DNA from: an uncultured Eubacteriales bacterium
Lineage (GTDB): Bacteria > Bacillota > Clostridia > Oscillospirales > CAG-272
DNA: 7,903 nucleotides
Direction: 5' to 3'
Assembly: GCA_900552255.1 (NCBI GenBank)
Contig: URZF01000061.1
Coordinates: 1-7,903 of the forward strand
Shown here: piece after piece, positions 1-6,177 of the stretch
Position numbering within the stretch: the first letter of the stretch is position 1
Layout: each line of letters begins with the position of its first letter
Made by a program: the position numbers and the translations under genes
Notes under the pieces: model-generated
Database searches by the model: none
Told to the model about the DNA's origin: nothing
The model's input: only the letters and a program-made list of their open reading frames with translations

Positions 1-93
1 TGTTTTTTTTAGTATACCATGCGGTGTTAATTTTGTCAATAATTGTAAATAAATTTCTTGAATTTCGTCGAAATATACAAAATTTTAAGGGCG

Positions 94-756
94 GTGATTG
101 CAATTTTAGGTAAAATATTCTCAATAATCAGCATAATTTCCTTACTTTTTGCAATTTTCACTGGAAATTTGTCGCAGCTTGCAGGCGCGATTCTCGACGG
201 CGCATCGAAAGCGGTCACACTCACGATCGCGCTCGTCGGCGTGATGGGACTTTGGAGCGGCGTCATGCGTGTGCTCGAGGACATCGGCGTCTGCCGGATG
301 ATCGCAAAAATCATATCGCCCATCTTAAAATTTATTTTTCCGGAAACCTGCCGGAAAGGCATTGCAACGGAAGAGGTCGCCGCCAACATCAGCGCCAATA
401 TGCTGGGACTCGGCAATGCCGCCACTCCTATGGGCATCAAAGCCATGCAGGAGATGAGCAAAGCAAACGGAGGAAGCGACACGGCTTCAAACGATATGAT
501 CACGTTCGTCGTCATGAATACCTGCGCGATTTCCCTCATGCCGACGACGCTGATCGCGCTGCGACGGGCGGCGGGCTCGGAAAATCCGTTTGAGATCCTG
601 ATTCCCGTCTGGATCTGCTCGGCAGTATGTACGGTGGTCGCCGTCTTTTTCGCCAAAGCCTTTGCCGTCTTTTCCCGCGGCGGAACCAAAGCGAAAGCGC
701 CGTCCCCAAAAGATAAAAAACAAAAAAATATCAGCGCGAAGCCGGAGCGGTCATAA
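94..756 (+). CDS. spmA: Spore maturation protein A (SpmA), membrane protein
   Basis: SpmA acts with SpmB in spore maturation; in Bacillus subtilis the pair is needed for full dehydration of the spore core, and the molecular mechanism is unsettled. The call rests on the family motif GLGNAATPMGIKAM (residues 105-118 from the GTG start), the following MITF.VMNTC...MPTT segment and several hydrophobic stretches (about 5-22, 41-58, 138-155, 169-192), so it is an integral membrane protein with the nucleoside-recognition (Gate-like) fold. The tail is Lys-rich and soluble, somewhat longer than I recall for Bacillus SpmA. The start is uncertain. TTG at 58 has no ribosome binding site. GTG at 94 has the purines AAGGG at 87-91 very close. 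An ATT at 103 would be best spaced behind the extended Shine-Dalgarno-like sequence at 87-98. The stop codon overlaps the spmB start by one base. The reading is secure; only the first dozen residues are in doubt. Confidence 0.93.
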   Translation: MIAILGKIFSIISIISLLFAIFTGNLSQLAGAILDGASKAVTLTIALVGVMGLWSGVMRVLEDIGVCRMIAKIISPILKFIFPETCRKGIATEEVAANISANMLGLGNAATPMGIKAMQEMSKANGGSDTASNDMITFVVMNTCAISLMPTTLIALRRAAGSENPFEILIPVWICSAVCTVVAVFFAKAFAVFSRGGTKAKAPSPKDKKQKNISAKPERS

Positions 757-1277
757 TGGAAATTCTCGCGTCCGCCGTCATCTGCGGCGTAATTGTAATC
801 GTGGGAGCCGCCCTTCTTTTCTCCAAAAAGACATCCTTTGACAATTTTCTCGAGGGAACCAAAGACGGCATCAAAATCTGCAAAAATCTTCTGCCGACGC
901 TGATTATTCTGATGGTTTCGGTTTCCATGCTGTCCGCTTCCGGCTTTGTCGATTACCTTGCAAGCCTCATCGCACCCGTCTGTGAAAAAATCGGGATCCC
1001 CTCCGAAATTCTGCCCCTTGTCATCATGCGGCCGGTATCGGGCAGCGCCTCCAACGCGATGATCGCGGAGCTGTTTGAAAAATACGGCGCCGACAGCTTT
1101 GCAGGCAAGGTCGCCTCCGTCCTTCTCGGCTCGTCGGATACGATCATTTATGTCTGTGCAGTGTATTTCGCGTCGGTCGGCGTCAAAAAAACGCGCCACG
1201 CCCTGCCCGCAGCCTTTGCCGCGATGCTGTTCTGCGTGTTTTTTTCCTCCCTTGTCTGCCGTCTGCTGTTTCCTTAA
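756..1277 (+). CDS. spmB: Spore maturation protein B (SpmB), membrane protein
   Basis: SpmB is the partner of SpmA and is always read as a pair with it. The 173-residue length is close to the family norm. Visible family signatures are FLEGTKDG (31-38), RPVSGSAS (92-99) and GSSDTIIYVCAVYF (125-138). Hydrophobic segments lie near 5-22, 44-62, 84-92, 128-142 and 150-172, which places it in the membrane with the nucleoside-recognition (Gate) fold. The ATG overlaps the spmA stop (TAATG), and GGAG at 744-747 gives a well-spaced ribosome binding site, so translation is probably coupled. The 3' end runs four bases into recR on the other strand, with no room between them for a separate terminator. In spore formers this pair is expected to be transcribed in the mother cell under a sporulation sigma factor, but I see no convincing promoter of that type in the window. 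Confidence 0.95.
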   Translation: MEILASAVICGVIVIVGAALLFSKKTSFDNFLEGTKDGIKICKNLLPTLIILMVSVSMLSASGFVDYLASLIAPVCEKIGIPSEILPLVIMRPVSGSASNAMIAELFEKYGADSFAGKVASVLLGSSDTIIYVCAVYFASVGVKKTRHALPAAFAAMLFCVFFSSLVCRLLFP

Positions 1278-1870
1278 ATATCGCGTCTGCCGTCGAGCGC
1301 GCGCAGAAGCGTCACCTCGTCCGCATATTCGAGGTCTGCGCCGACCGGCACGCCGTATGCGAGCCTTGTCACCCGGACGCCGAGAGGCGATATCAGCTTG
1401 GAAAGATACATCGCCGTCGTCTCTCCCTCGATATTGGGATTGGTAGCGATAATGATTTCCTCGATTTCCCCCGTTTTAATCCGTTCCAAAAGCTCTTTTA
1501 TCCTCAGATCGTCGGGGCCTACGCCGTCCATCGGTGAGATTGCGCCGCCCAGCACGTGGTAGGTGCCGTTATATTCCTTCACCCTTTCCAGCGCCATGAC
1601 GGTTTTCGCGTCCTCGACCACACAGACGACCGAGCGGCTGCGGCGCTCGTCCGAGCAAATGCTGCAAACCGGCTTATCGCTCAGATTCCCGCAGACCTCG
1701 CACCTTGTGATATCGCGCTTCGCCGCAATGATCGCATCCGCGAATGCCTTCGCGTCCTCCTCGCTCATTTCGAGCACGGAAAAGGCATATCGGACTGCCG
1801 TCTTTTGTCCGACGCCGGAAAGACGGCAGAACTGCTCGATCAGCTTTTGAAGCGGAAGAATATACTCCAT
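1274..1870 (-). CDS. recR: Recombination mediator protein RecR
   Basis: RecR works with RecF and RecO to load RecA on SSB-coated single-stranded DNA at gaps and stalled forks. All family parts are present in 198 residues, the usual length. There is a helix-hairpin-helix segment LSGVGQKTAVRYAF (17-30). A four-cysteine zinc site follows (C57, C60, C69, C72). The Toprim domain runs from about residue 80, with the VVCVVEDAKTVMALE strand and acidic residue E86, and the NPNIEGETTA motif (144-153). The C-terminal segment has VTRLAYGVPVGADLEYAD (167-184). The ATG at 1868-1870 lies 19 bases after the ybaB stop, with a weak GGCGGG-type ribosome binding site, which suggests translation follows that of ybaB. 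In Bacillus subtilis recR is followed by yaaL and bofA; here the gene ends head-on against spmB, sharing TTAA for both stop codons. Confidence 0.98.
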   Translation of the reverse strand: MEYILPLQKLIEQFCRLSGVGQKTAVRYAFSVLEMSEEDAKAFADAIIAAKRDITRCEVCGNLSDKPVCSICSDERRSRSVVCVVEDAKTVMALERVKEYNGTYHVLGGAISPMDGVGPDDLRIKELLERIKTGEIEEIIIATNPNIEGETTAMYLSKLISPLGVRVTRLAYGVPVGADLEYADEVTLLRALDGRRDI

Positions 1871-1889
1871 AAAAAGCAGCCCGCCTATC

Positions 1890-2225
1890 TTATAAAAGTC
1901 CGGGCATACCGGGCATTCCCGACGTGATCTTTTCCATCTCGCGCTGAGAGGTCTCCTCCACGCGGCGGATCGCCTCGTTGATGCCCGCCGTCAGGATATC
2001 CGAAAGCGTTTCCACATCCTCAGGATCCACGACCTCCGGCGCGATATCGATCGACAGGATCTCCTTTTTGCCGTTTATTTTGATCTTGACCGCTCCGCCG
2101 CCGGCGGATATTTCGTATTCGCGCGTTTCCAGCTCCGCTTGGAGCGCCGCCATATCCTCCTGCATCTTCTGCGCCTGCTTCAGCATGGCGTTCATGGAGG
2201 GTCCTTGTGGTACTCTTGCTTTCAT
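1890..2225 (-). CDS. ybaB: YbaB/EbfC family nucleoid-associated protein
   Basis: This small DNA-binding protein forms dimers that bind and bridge duplex DNA, and it is almost always encoded between dnaX and recR, as here. The call rests on the family pattern MLKQAQKMQEDMAALQAELE in the N-terminal helix, the central strand VKIKINGKKEILSIDIAPE, the DPEDVETLSDILTAGINEAIRR helix region, and a short Met/Gly/Pro-rich tail ending MPGMPGLL. I chose the ATG at 2223-2225 (111 residues). The strong AAGGAG at 2237-2242 lies 11 bases upstream of it, but only 2 bases upstream of an alternative TTG at 2232-2234, which is too close. The gene follows dnaX by about 36 bases and precedes recR by 19, on the same strand, so it belongs to the SRP RNA-dnaX-ybaB-recR unit. 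Confidence 0.96.
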   Translation of the reverse strand: MKARVPQGPSMNAMLKQAQKMQEDMAALQAELETREYEISAGGGAVKIKINGKKEILSIDIAPEVVDPEDVETLSDILTAGINEAIRRVEETSQREMEKITSGMPGMPGLL

Positions 2226-2261
2226 ATTTTTCAATTCTCCTTCATAATGTTTTCATAAAGA

Positions 2262-3872
2262 TCAAAGCTTTGCGTCATCACTCGTCACGCCGTCCATCTC
2301 CACAAGATCGTCGATCGGCTCGCGAAGACCGCCCGCGTCCTCTCTCACCGCGCCGATGATGTCCGTCGGCTGATAGCTTCCGCCGGCAGCATTGATCGCC
2401 GCACAGACCGATTTCTTACGGTCATCGTTCAGAAGAGAGACGGCAAAGGCATTTTCAAAATAGATATAGAACCGACCGTCCGAGCCCTCATAAGCAGACG
2501 CCGTCTGTAAAAACGGCGCAATCAAAGCCTCCGTGGCGGACAGCTTTCTCACCACCTCCGGCCATTTCCGGAAGCCCCGCAGCTGCTTGCTGTGGGATTT
2601 TTCTTTTTCCGGCGAAGGCGGCGGAGTGGGAGCTGCCTCTTTTGGAGGTTCGGCGGAAACGGATTTCTTCGAGATCTGCGGGACATTTTCCGATACGGGG
2701 GCGGGTGCTCTCGCTGAAACCGAAGGTGCGGAAACGACAGCATTTCCTCCCGCAAGCTTATCCTCAAGCGCCGAGATTCTTTCAAGAAGCGCCGACGGCT
2801 CCGCGGACAAAGAGCTGTCGCAGGCACGGATCAGCGCCATCTCCGCATACAGCTTGGCGCCGGTCGGATTTTTCTGCATGTCCGATTCAGCGGAAATAAA
2901 GATTTCCGTCACATATAACAATCGCGGAAGCGTATAAGCGCCCGCCGCGCTTTTCACCGTCTCATCCCGAACGCCCTCCATTCTGACCGCAAGAGCGACA
3001 AGCATATCGCGGTAAAACGAAATCAGCTCCCGCCAAAAAACCGCGACATCGCGGGAGGAAAGATAAACGTCGTCAATAACGGCCAATGCCGCATGCGCTT
3101 CACGGGCGGCAACGGTGCCGGCAAGCGATGCGAGAAGTGCGCGCGACGAAGCGCCGAGCAGCCTCTCCGCGCCTTCGGCGGTGATCGTCCCGCTCTCGCC
3201 GGCGCAGTATTCGAGCATATTGAGCGCGTCGCGCAGCCCTCCCTGCGAAAGCCCGGCGATAAGCTCCAGCGCCGCGGGCTCCGCGGAAATGCCCTCTCCC
3301 GCGCAGACGGTTTCAAGCCGCCCTACGATCGCCTCCGAGGAAACCCTGTGAAAATCAAAGCGCTGACAGCGCGAAAGCACCGTCGCCGGTATTTTATGAA
3401 GCTCCGTCGTAGCAAGAATAAAGATGACATGCTCCGGCGGCTCCTCCAAGGTTTTGAGCAGCGCGTTGAAGGCCGAAATGGAAAGCATATGGACCTCGTC
3501 TATGATATAGACGCGGTATCGAAGATCCGCCGGCGTATAAATCACGCCGTCGCGCAGATCGCGGATGTTGTCGACGCCGTTGTTGCTGGCGGCGTCCATT
3601 TCAACGATATCCGTCGCACGGCCCGCGTCGATGGAAAGACAGGACGGGCACTTCCCGCAAGGATTCCCGTTTTCGGGATGCTCGCAGTTCGCCGCCTTGG
3701 CGATGATTTTCGCGCAGGTAGTCTTTCCCGTACCGCGCGGTCCGCAGAAGAGGTACGCATGAGAAATTTTCCCGTTCTCGACCTCGCTTTTCAGAATGGA
3801 CGTGACATGTTCCTCGCCCACGACATCGTCGAACACAGTAGGACGCCATTTGCGGTAAAGCGCCTGATACAT
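2262..3872 (-). CDS. dnaX: DNA polymerase III subunit gamma/tau (DnaX), clamp-loader ATPase
   Basis: DnaX is the motor subunit of the clamp loader that places the sliding clamp on primed DNA and couples polymerase to helicase. In 536 residues the order is as follows. The N-terminal signature is YQALYRKWRP. The Walker A motif is GPRGTGKT (44-51). A zinc module has C63, C72, C75 and C78. The Walker B/DEAD-like box is IIDEVHML (123-130), and sensor 1 lies near LATTE (153-157). The SRC motif with the arginine finger R168 is at 167-169, and sensor 2 is in GGLRDALNMLE (211-221). A collar domain follows to about 375, then a Pro/Ala/Lys-rich linker (about 378-430) and a C-terminal tau-specific domain. 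A strong GAGGAGGAG sits 5 bases before the ATG. I see no clear slippery heptamer in frame, so a separate gamma form is not supported. It lies just downstream of the SRP RNA, as in Bacillus subtilis. Confidence 0.99.
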   Translation of the reverse strand: MYQALYRKWRPTVFDDVVGEEHVTSILKSEVENGKISHAYLFCGPRGTGKTTCAKIIAKAANCEHPENGNPCGKCPSCLSIDAGRATDIVEMDAASNNGVDNIRDLRDGVIYTPADLRYRVYIIDEVHMLSISAFNALLKTLEEPPEHVIFILATTELHKIPATVLSRCQRFDFHRVSSEAIVGRLETVCAGEGISAEPAALELIAGLSQGGLRDALNMLEYCAGESGTITAEGAERLLGASSRALLASLAGTVAAREAHAALAVIDDVYLSSRDVAVFWRELISFYRDMLVALAVRMEGVRDETVKSAAGAYTLPRLLYVTEIFISAESDMQKNPTGAKLYAEMALIRACDSSLSAEPSALLERISALEDKLAGGNAVVSAPSVSARAPAPVSENVPQISKKSVSAEPPKEAAPTPPPSPEKEKSHSKQLRGFRKWPEVVRKLSATEALIAPFLQTASAYEGSDGRFYIYFENAFAVSLLNDDRKKSVCAAINAAGGSYQPTDIIGAVREDAGGLREPIDDLVEMDGVTSDDAKL

Positions 3873-3892
3873 GAAAACTCCTCCTCTGCTCC

Positions 3893-3926
3893 AAAATAAA
3901 AAGCGGGATACAAAATCAGGTCATAC
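3893..3926 (-). other. 3' arm of SRP RNA precursor helix followed by a U-rich tract
   Basis: On the minus strand the SRP RNA 3' arm (3926 down to 3900) is complementary to the 5' arm at 4183-4209, and it is followed by TTTTTATTTT (3902-3893). The tract resembles a terminator tail, but the 5' arm lies more than 250 bases upstream, so it is not a classic local hairpin terminator. It also sits just before the dnaX ribosome binding site. It may be a partial stop or a processing region that separates SRP RNA from the dnaX mRNA; the choice between these is inference. Confidence 0.5.
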
Positions 3927-4194
3927 ACCCAAAAATCGAAAGGATCTTACATGCGTGAGCCGTATTCCCCGCTCGGGGCAGGCCGCCTCGTGGCACATCG
4001 GTTAAACTGCTTAATGCTGCTCGGTTCCCCGCCTGACATGATTCACAGCCACCGATTGCACGAGACCCACCCGTCATCGCGGGGGCGATACGGCGCAGAC
4101 CACACAAAATCATCCCTCAAAATGGGAAACCACCCCTGCTGCAGCGGATTGCAGGTGCAGGGCACCGCTAACTCCCCGGCCGGTATGACCTGAT
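3915..4194 (-). ncRNA. ffs: Signal recognition particle RNA, large bacterial type (scRNA/4.5S-like)
   Basis: This is the RNA core of the signal recognition particle, which binds Ffh and targets nascent membrane and secreted proteins to FtsY and the translocon. On the minus strand the S-domain tip is clear: GTCAGG, then CGG-GGAA-CCG with the GGAA tetraloop at 4025-4028, then AGCAGC, which is the Ffh-binding symmetric and asymmetric loop pattern. The 5' half reads like the Alu domain of Bacillus scRNA, with GGGGAG, then TAGCGGTGCCCTGCACCTGC and AATCCGCT; AGCGG (4165-4169) pairs with CCGCT (4143-4147) as helix 3. The ends close perfectly over 12 base pairs (4183-4194 with 3915-3926). This is the long 6S-like form of Gram-positive bacteria, not the short 4.5S form. 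Exact mature ends are inferred; the primary transcript probably runs from about 4208 past 3900. It lies directly upstream of dnaX, a conserved neighbourhood. Confidence 0.95.
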
Positions 4195-4213
4195 TTCATA
4201 TCTCGCTTTGATC

Positions 4214-4242
4214 ATTATATCAGATTTTCCCGTCGATTGCAA
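4214..4242 (-). promoter_or_regulatory. Sigma-A promoter of the SRP RNA (and probably dnaX-ybaB-recR)
   Basis: Read on the minus strand, a -35 element TTGCAA (4237-4242) and a perfect -10 element TATAAT (4214-4219) are separated by exactly 17 bases. The predicted start is an A near 4207-4209, a short distance upstream of the mature SRP RNA and exactly where the pairing between the two precursor ends begins. The match to the vegetative consensus suits a highly expressed stable RNA. No other promoter is evident before dnaX, so read-through from here probably supplies the whole minus-strand unit. Confidence 0.85.
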
Positions 4243-4310
4243 TACTTATTTTAAATTTCAAGCGGAAGATTTCCCTGCAAAGTGTTTACAGTTTTTTCAC
4301 GGCTTTCAGA

Positions 4311-4340
4311 TTGACAGGAGTATAAAACATATGATATAAT
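4311..4340 (+). promoter_or_regulatory. Near-consensus sigma-A promoter with extended -10, for the lipoprotein-nifS-tsaE-tsaB-rpiB unit
   Basis: A perfect -35 element TTGACA (4311-4316) and a perfect -10 element TATAAT (4335-4340) are spaced by 18 bases, with TGA just before the -10 giving the TGn extended form. Transcription should start near 4347, leaving an untranslated leader of about 58 bases before the ATG at 4405. The promoter diverges from that of the SRP RNA, with about 70 bases between the two -35 elements, and no obvious operator or palindrome is seen between them. A promoter this strong suggests steady vegetative expression. Confidence 0.85.
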
Positions 4341-4404
4341 ATCGAATAATTATAGAAAATGCTGATTTTGCTCAAAGGAATCATAAAACAAAGAGGAAAA
4401 TACA

Positions 4405-4950
4405 ATGACTCACATCAAGAAAATCATATCGGCCGTTCTCGTGGCTGCCATGGCCGCACTCTTTCTCTGCTCCTGCGGCGATCAAAATTCCGAGGTGCCC
4501 AGCGGAATGAAGCTTTTGGACAGCGATTTTGTGAACTACAAATTTTATATTCCCGAGGATTGGATCCCCGATATCTCGACAGGCATACTGACGGCCAAGA
4601 CAAACGACAACAGCAATGTTTCCATGCAGACGATGGCGCCGAGCGGCAGCTATAAAAACGCCGACGAATATTTCCGGACCGATTATTATGCAAAGGTGCA
4701 GTCCACTTTCAAAAATACGGCTCTGATCGAGGAAGAATGCAGCACCGAAAACCAACGCTTCGGCAAACAGCAAATCGGCTGCGTAAAATATGTGTATACG
4801 GTGGAAAGCGACGGCGTGACCTATAAAATTCTGCAATATTTCACGCTTAACGGAGGATATCTGTATATCTTCACCTACACCGCCGCGGAATCGTTTTTCT
4901 CGGAGCATCTCGAAGAGGTGTCCTCCATGGTCCAGAACTTTGTATTCTGA
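4405..4950 (+). CDS. Putative lipoprotein, unrecognised, possibly PsbP-like fold
   Basis: I do not recognise this 181-residue protein. It has a typical lipoprotein signal: a basic start MTHIKK, a hydrophobic stretch (about 7-22) and a lipobox-like L-C-S-C with C24 as the likely lipidated residue (C22 at position -2 is unusual but tolerated). It should be anchored on the outer face of the membrane. The mature part is one globular domain with alternating strands: NYKFYIPEDWIPD, ILTAKTNDNSNVSMQTM, a YFRTDYY...F helix, a QQIGCVKYVYTVESDG hairpin, and a final helix SFFSEHLEEVSSMVQNFVF. This pattern recalls PsbP-like or DUF1795-type small lipoproteins, but that is a guess from fold pattern. A clear AGAGG lies 8 bases before the ATG. 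It is the first gene after a strong promoter, and the desulfurase gene begins 17 bases after its stop, so the two are probably co-transcribed. Its role there is unknown. Confidence 0.8.
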   Translation: MTHIKKIISAVLVAAMAALFLCSCGDQNSEVPSGMKLLDSDFVNYKFYIPEDWIPDISTGILTAKTNDNSNVSMQTMAPSGSYKNADEYFRTDYYAKVQSTFKNTALIEEECSTENQRFGKQQIGCVKYVYTVESDGVTYKILQYFTLNGGYLYIFTYTAAESFFSEHLEEVSSMVQNFVF

Positions 4951-4967
4951 AAAACGAAGATAAAGCC

Positions 4968-6155
4968 ATGACGGAACATTATCTCGACAACAGCGCGACG
5001 ACGCCGCTTTGCGCCGCCGCCTATGAAAAAATGGAATCTGTGATGCGCCATGTCTACGGAAATCCGTCCTCTCTCCATACACTCGGGCTGGAAGCGGAAA
5101 AAATCGTGACGGAAGCGCGGAGCAAGATCCTGACCGCGCTTTGCCCCACAAAATCGGGGCTGCGCACGAAGCCGGAAAATCTCCTTTTCACCGCAAGCGG
5201 GACGGAAGCGAACAATCTCGCCCTGATCGGCGCCGCTACGGCGAAAAGCCGCAACCGCGGCAAAAAGATCATCATCGGGGAGACCGAGCATCCGTCGGTC
5301 GTCGAAACGGCGCACCATCTGGAAGCACTGGGCTTTCAAATCGTCAAAATCCCGTCCCCGCAGGGCGTATGGGACATGGACGCATACAGGAAAGCGCTGT
5401 CGCCGGATACCATTCTTGTTTCCGCCATGCTGGTCAACAACGAAACCGGCGCGGTAAACGACATTGCCGCCGTCGCGGCGGCGGCAAGAGCGGCAAATCC
5501 GAACGTGCTGGTCCACTGCGACGCGGTCCAAGGCTTTCTGAAAACGGAGCTCTGCCCTGCCGTCGCCGCCGACATGGTGACGCTCAGCGCACATAAGATC
5601 GGCGGTCCCAAGGGCGTCGGCGCCCTCTATATCAACGATAAAATCATCAAAACCCGCGCGCTTTCCCCTGTTATTTTCGGCGGCGGACAGGAACGCGGCT
5701 TTCGCTCCGGGACGGAGAACGTCGCAGGGATCGCCGGCTTCGGCGCGGCGGCGGAGCACGGCGCCAAAACGCTTCCTTCTTTTCTCGACGAAATCGCACG
5801 GCTGCGCGAAAGATTGGAAAACGAGATCGCCGCATTTGCCGGCTATGGAATTCGGATCAACCGTCCGCAAACAGCCGTGATCGCAAAGCACATCATCAGT
5901 CTCACCGTTCCCGGCATCCGCAGCGAAACGCTGCTGCACAGTCTCTCGGCAGACGGCGTATACGTTTCGAGCGGCTCCGCCTGCTCCTCGAATACCGGCC
6001 ATGCGAGCTATGTTCTGCGCTCCTTCGGACTTTCCGCTGCCGATGCGGACTCGACCATCCGCATCTCGCTCGGCACACAGAATACGGAAGAGGACATCGC
6101 GGCGTTCTGCGTTTCGCTGGACAGAGGACTGCAAAAACTGGCAAAAACAAAATGA
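4968..6155 (+). CDS. Cysteine desulfurase, NifS/IscS family (PLP-dependent)
   Basis: This enzyme takes sulfur from L-cysteine as a protein persulfide, leaving alanine, and passes it to Fe-S cluster assembly or tRNA thiolation. The 395-residue sequence opens with YLDNSATTP (5-13). TASGTEANNLAL (75-86) binds the cofactor phosphate, H108 in TEHPS stacks on the PLP ring, and D185 and Q188 in HCDAVQ contact the cofactor. K210 in SAHKIGGPKG forms the Schiff base. FRSGTEN (245-251) and the catalytic C339 in SSGSACSS complete the active site. The loop after C339 (NTGHASYVLRSFG) resembles clostridial NifS-like proteins; a few extra residues lie before TASGTE (about 59-70). Clostridial members are often paired with thiI for 4-thiouridine, but no thiI or iscU lies in this window, so the sulfur acceptor is unknown and I give no symbol. 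The ribosome binding site is weak (GAAGATAAAG). Confidence 0.95.
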   Translation: MTEHYLDNSATTPLCAAAYEKMESVMRHVYGNPSSLHTLGLEAEKIVTEARSKILTALCPTKSGLRTKPENLLFTASGTEANNLALIGAATAKSRNRGKKIIIGETEHPSVVETAHHLEALGFQIVKIPSPQGVWDMDAYRKALSPDTILVSAMLVNNETGAVNDIAAVAAAARAANPNVLVHCDAVQGFLKTELCPAVAADMVTLSAHKIGGPKGVGALYINDKIIKTRALSPVIFGGGQERGFRSGTENVAGIAGFGAAAEHGAKTLPSFLDEIARLRERLENEIAAFAGYGIRINRPQTAVIAKHIISLTVPGIRSETLLHSLSADGVYVSSGSACSSNTGHASYVLRSFGLSAADADSTIRISLGTQNTEEDIAAFCVSLDRGLQKLAKTK

Positions 6156-6177
6156 TTTTCAAGATACGGGATTCAAG

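Noticed and set aside
3..10. Run of eight T at the left edge as a terminator tail.
   Set aside because: The stem, if any, lies outside the window, so it cannot be judged.
74..81. TATACAAA as a possible sigma-E type -10 element for spmA.
   Set aside because: No matching -35 element lies at the right distance, and a start from it would fall on the presumed ribosome binding site.
36..1199. A 387-codon open frame on the minus strand opposite spmA and spmB.
   Set aside because: It covers two well-recognised genes on the other strand, has low-complexity charged content with no family signature and no ribosome binding site. GC-biased codons leave few stop codons in this antisense frame.
2596..2620. 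A-rich stretch in the dnaX linker (minus strand, codons GAA AAA GAA AAA) as a possible programmed frameshift site making the gamma form.
   Set aside because: The runs do not form an X-XXY-YYZ slippery heptamer in the reading frame, and no downstream stem is evident.
3093..3899. A 268-codon open frame on the plus strand opposite dnaX.
   Set aside because: It is a shadow of the ATPase domain of dnaX; no motif, and no ribosome binding site of note.
3916..4193. Short open frames of 65 and 80 codons on both strands in the SRP RNA region.
   Set aside because: The sequence is explained by a structured RNA with the Ffh-binding tetraloop and paired ends; the frames have no coding features.
4875..6134. 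A 419-codon open frame on the minus strand opposite the cysteine desulfurase.
   Set aside because: It is an antisense shadow of a clearly conserved enzyme; its translation is Arg-rich, with no domain or start signal.
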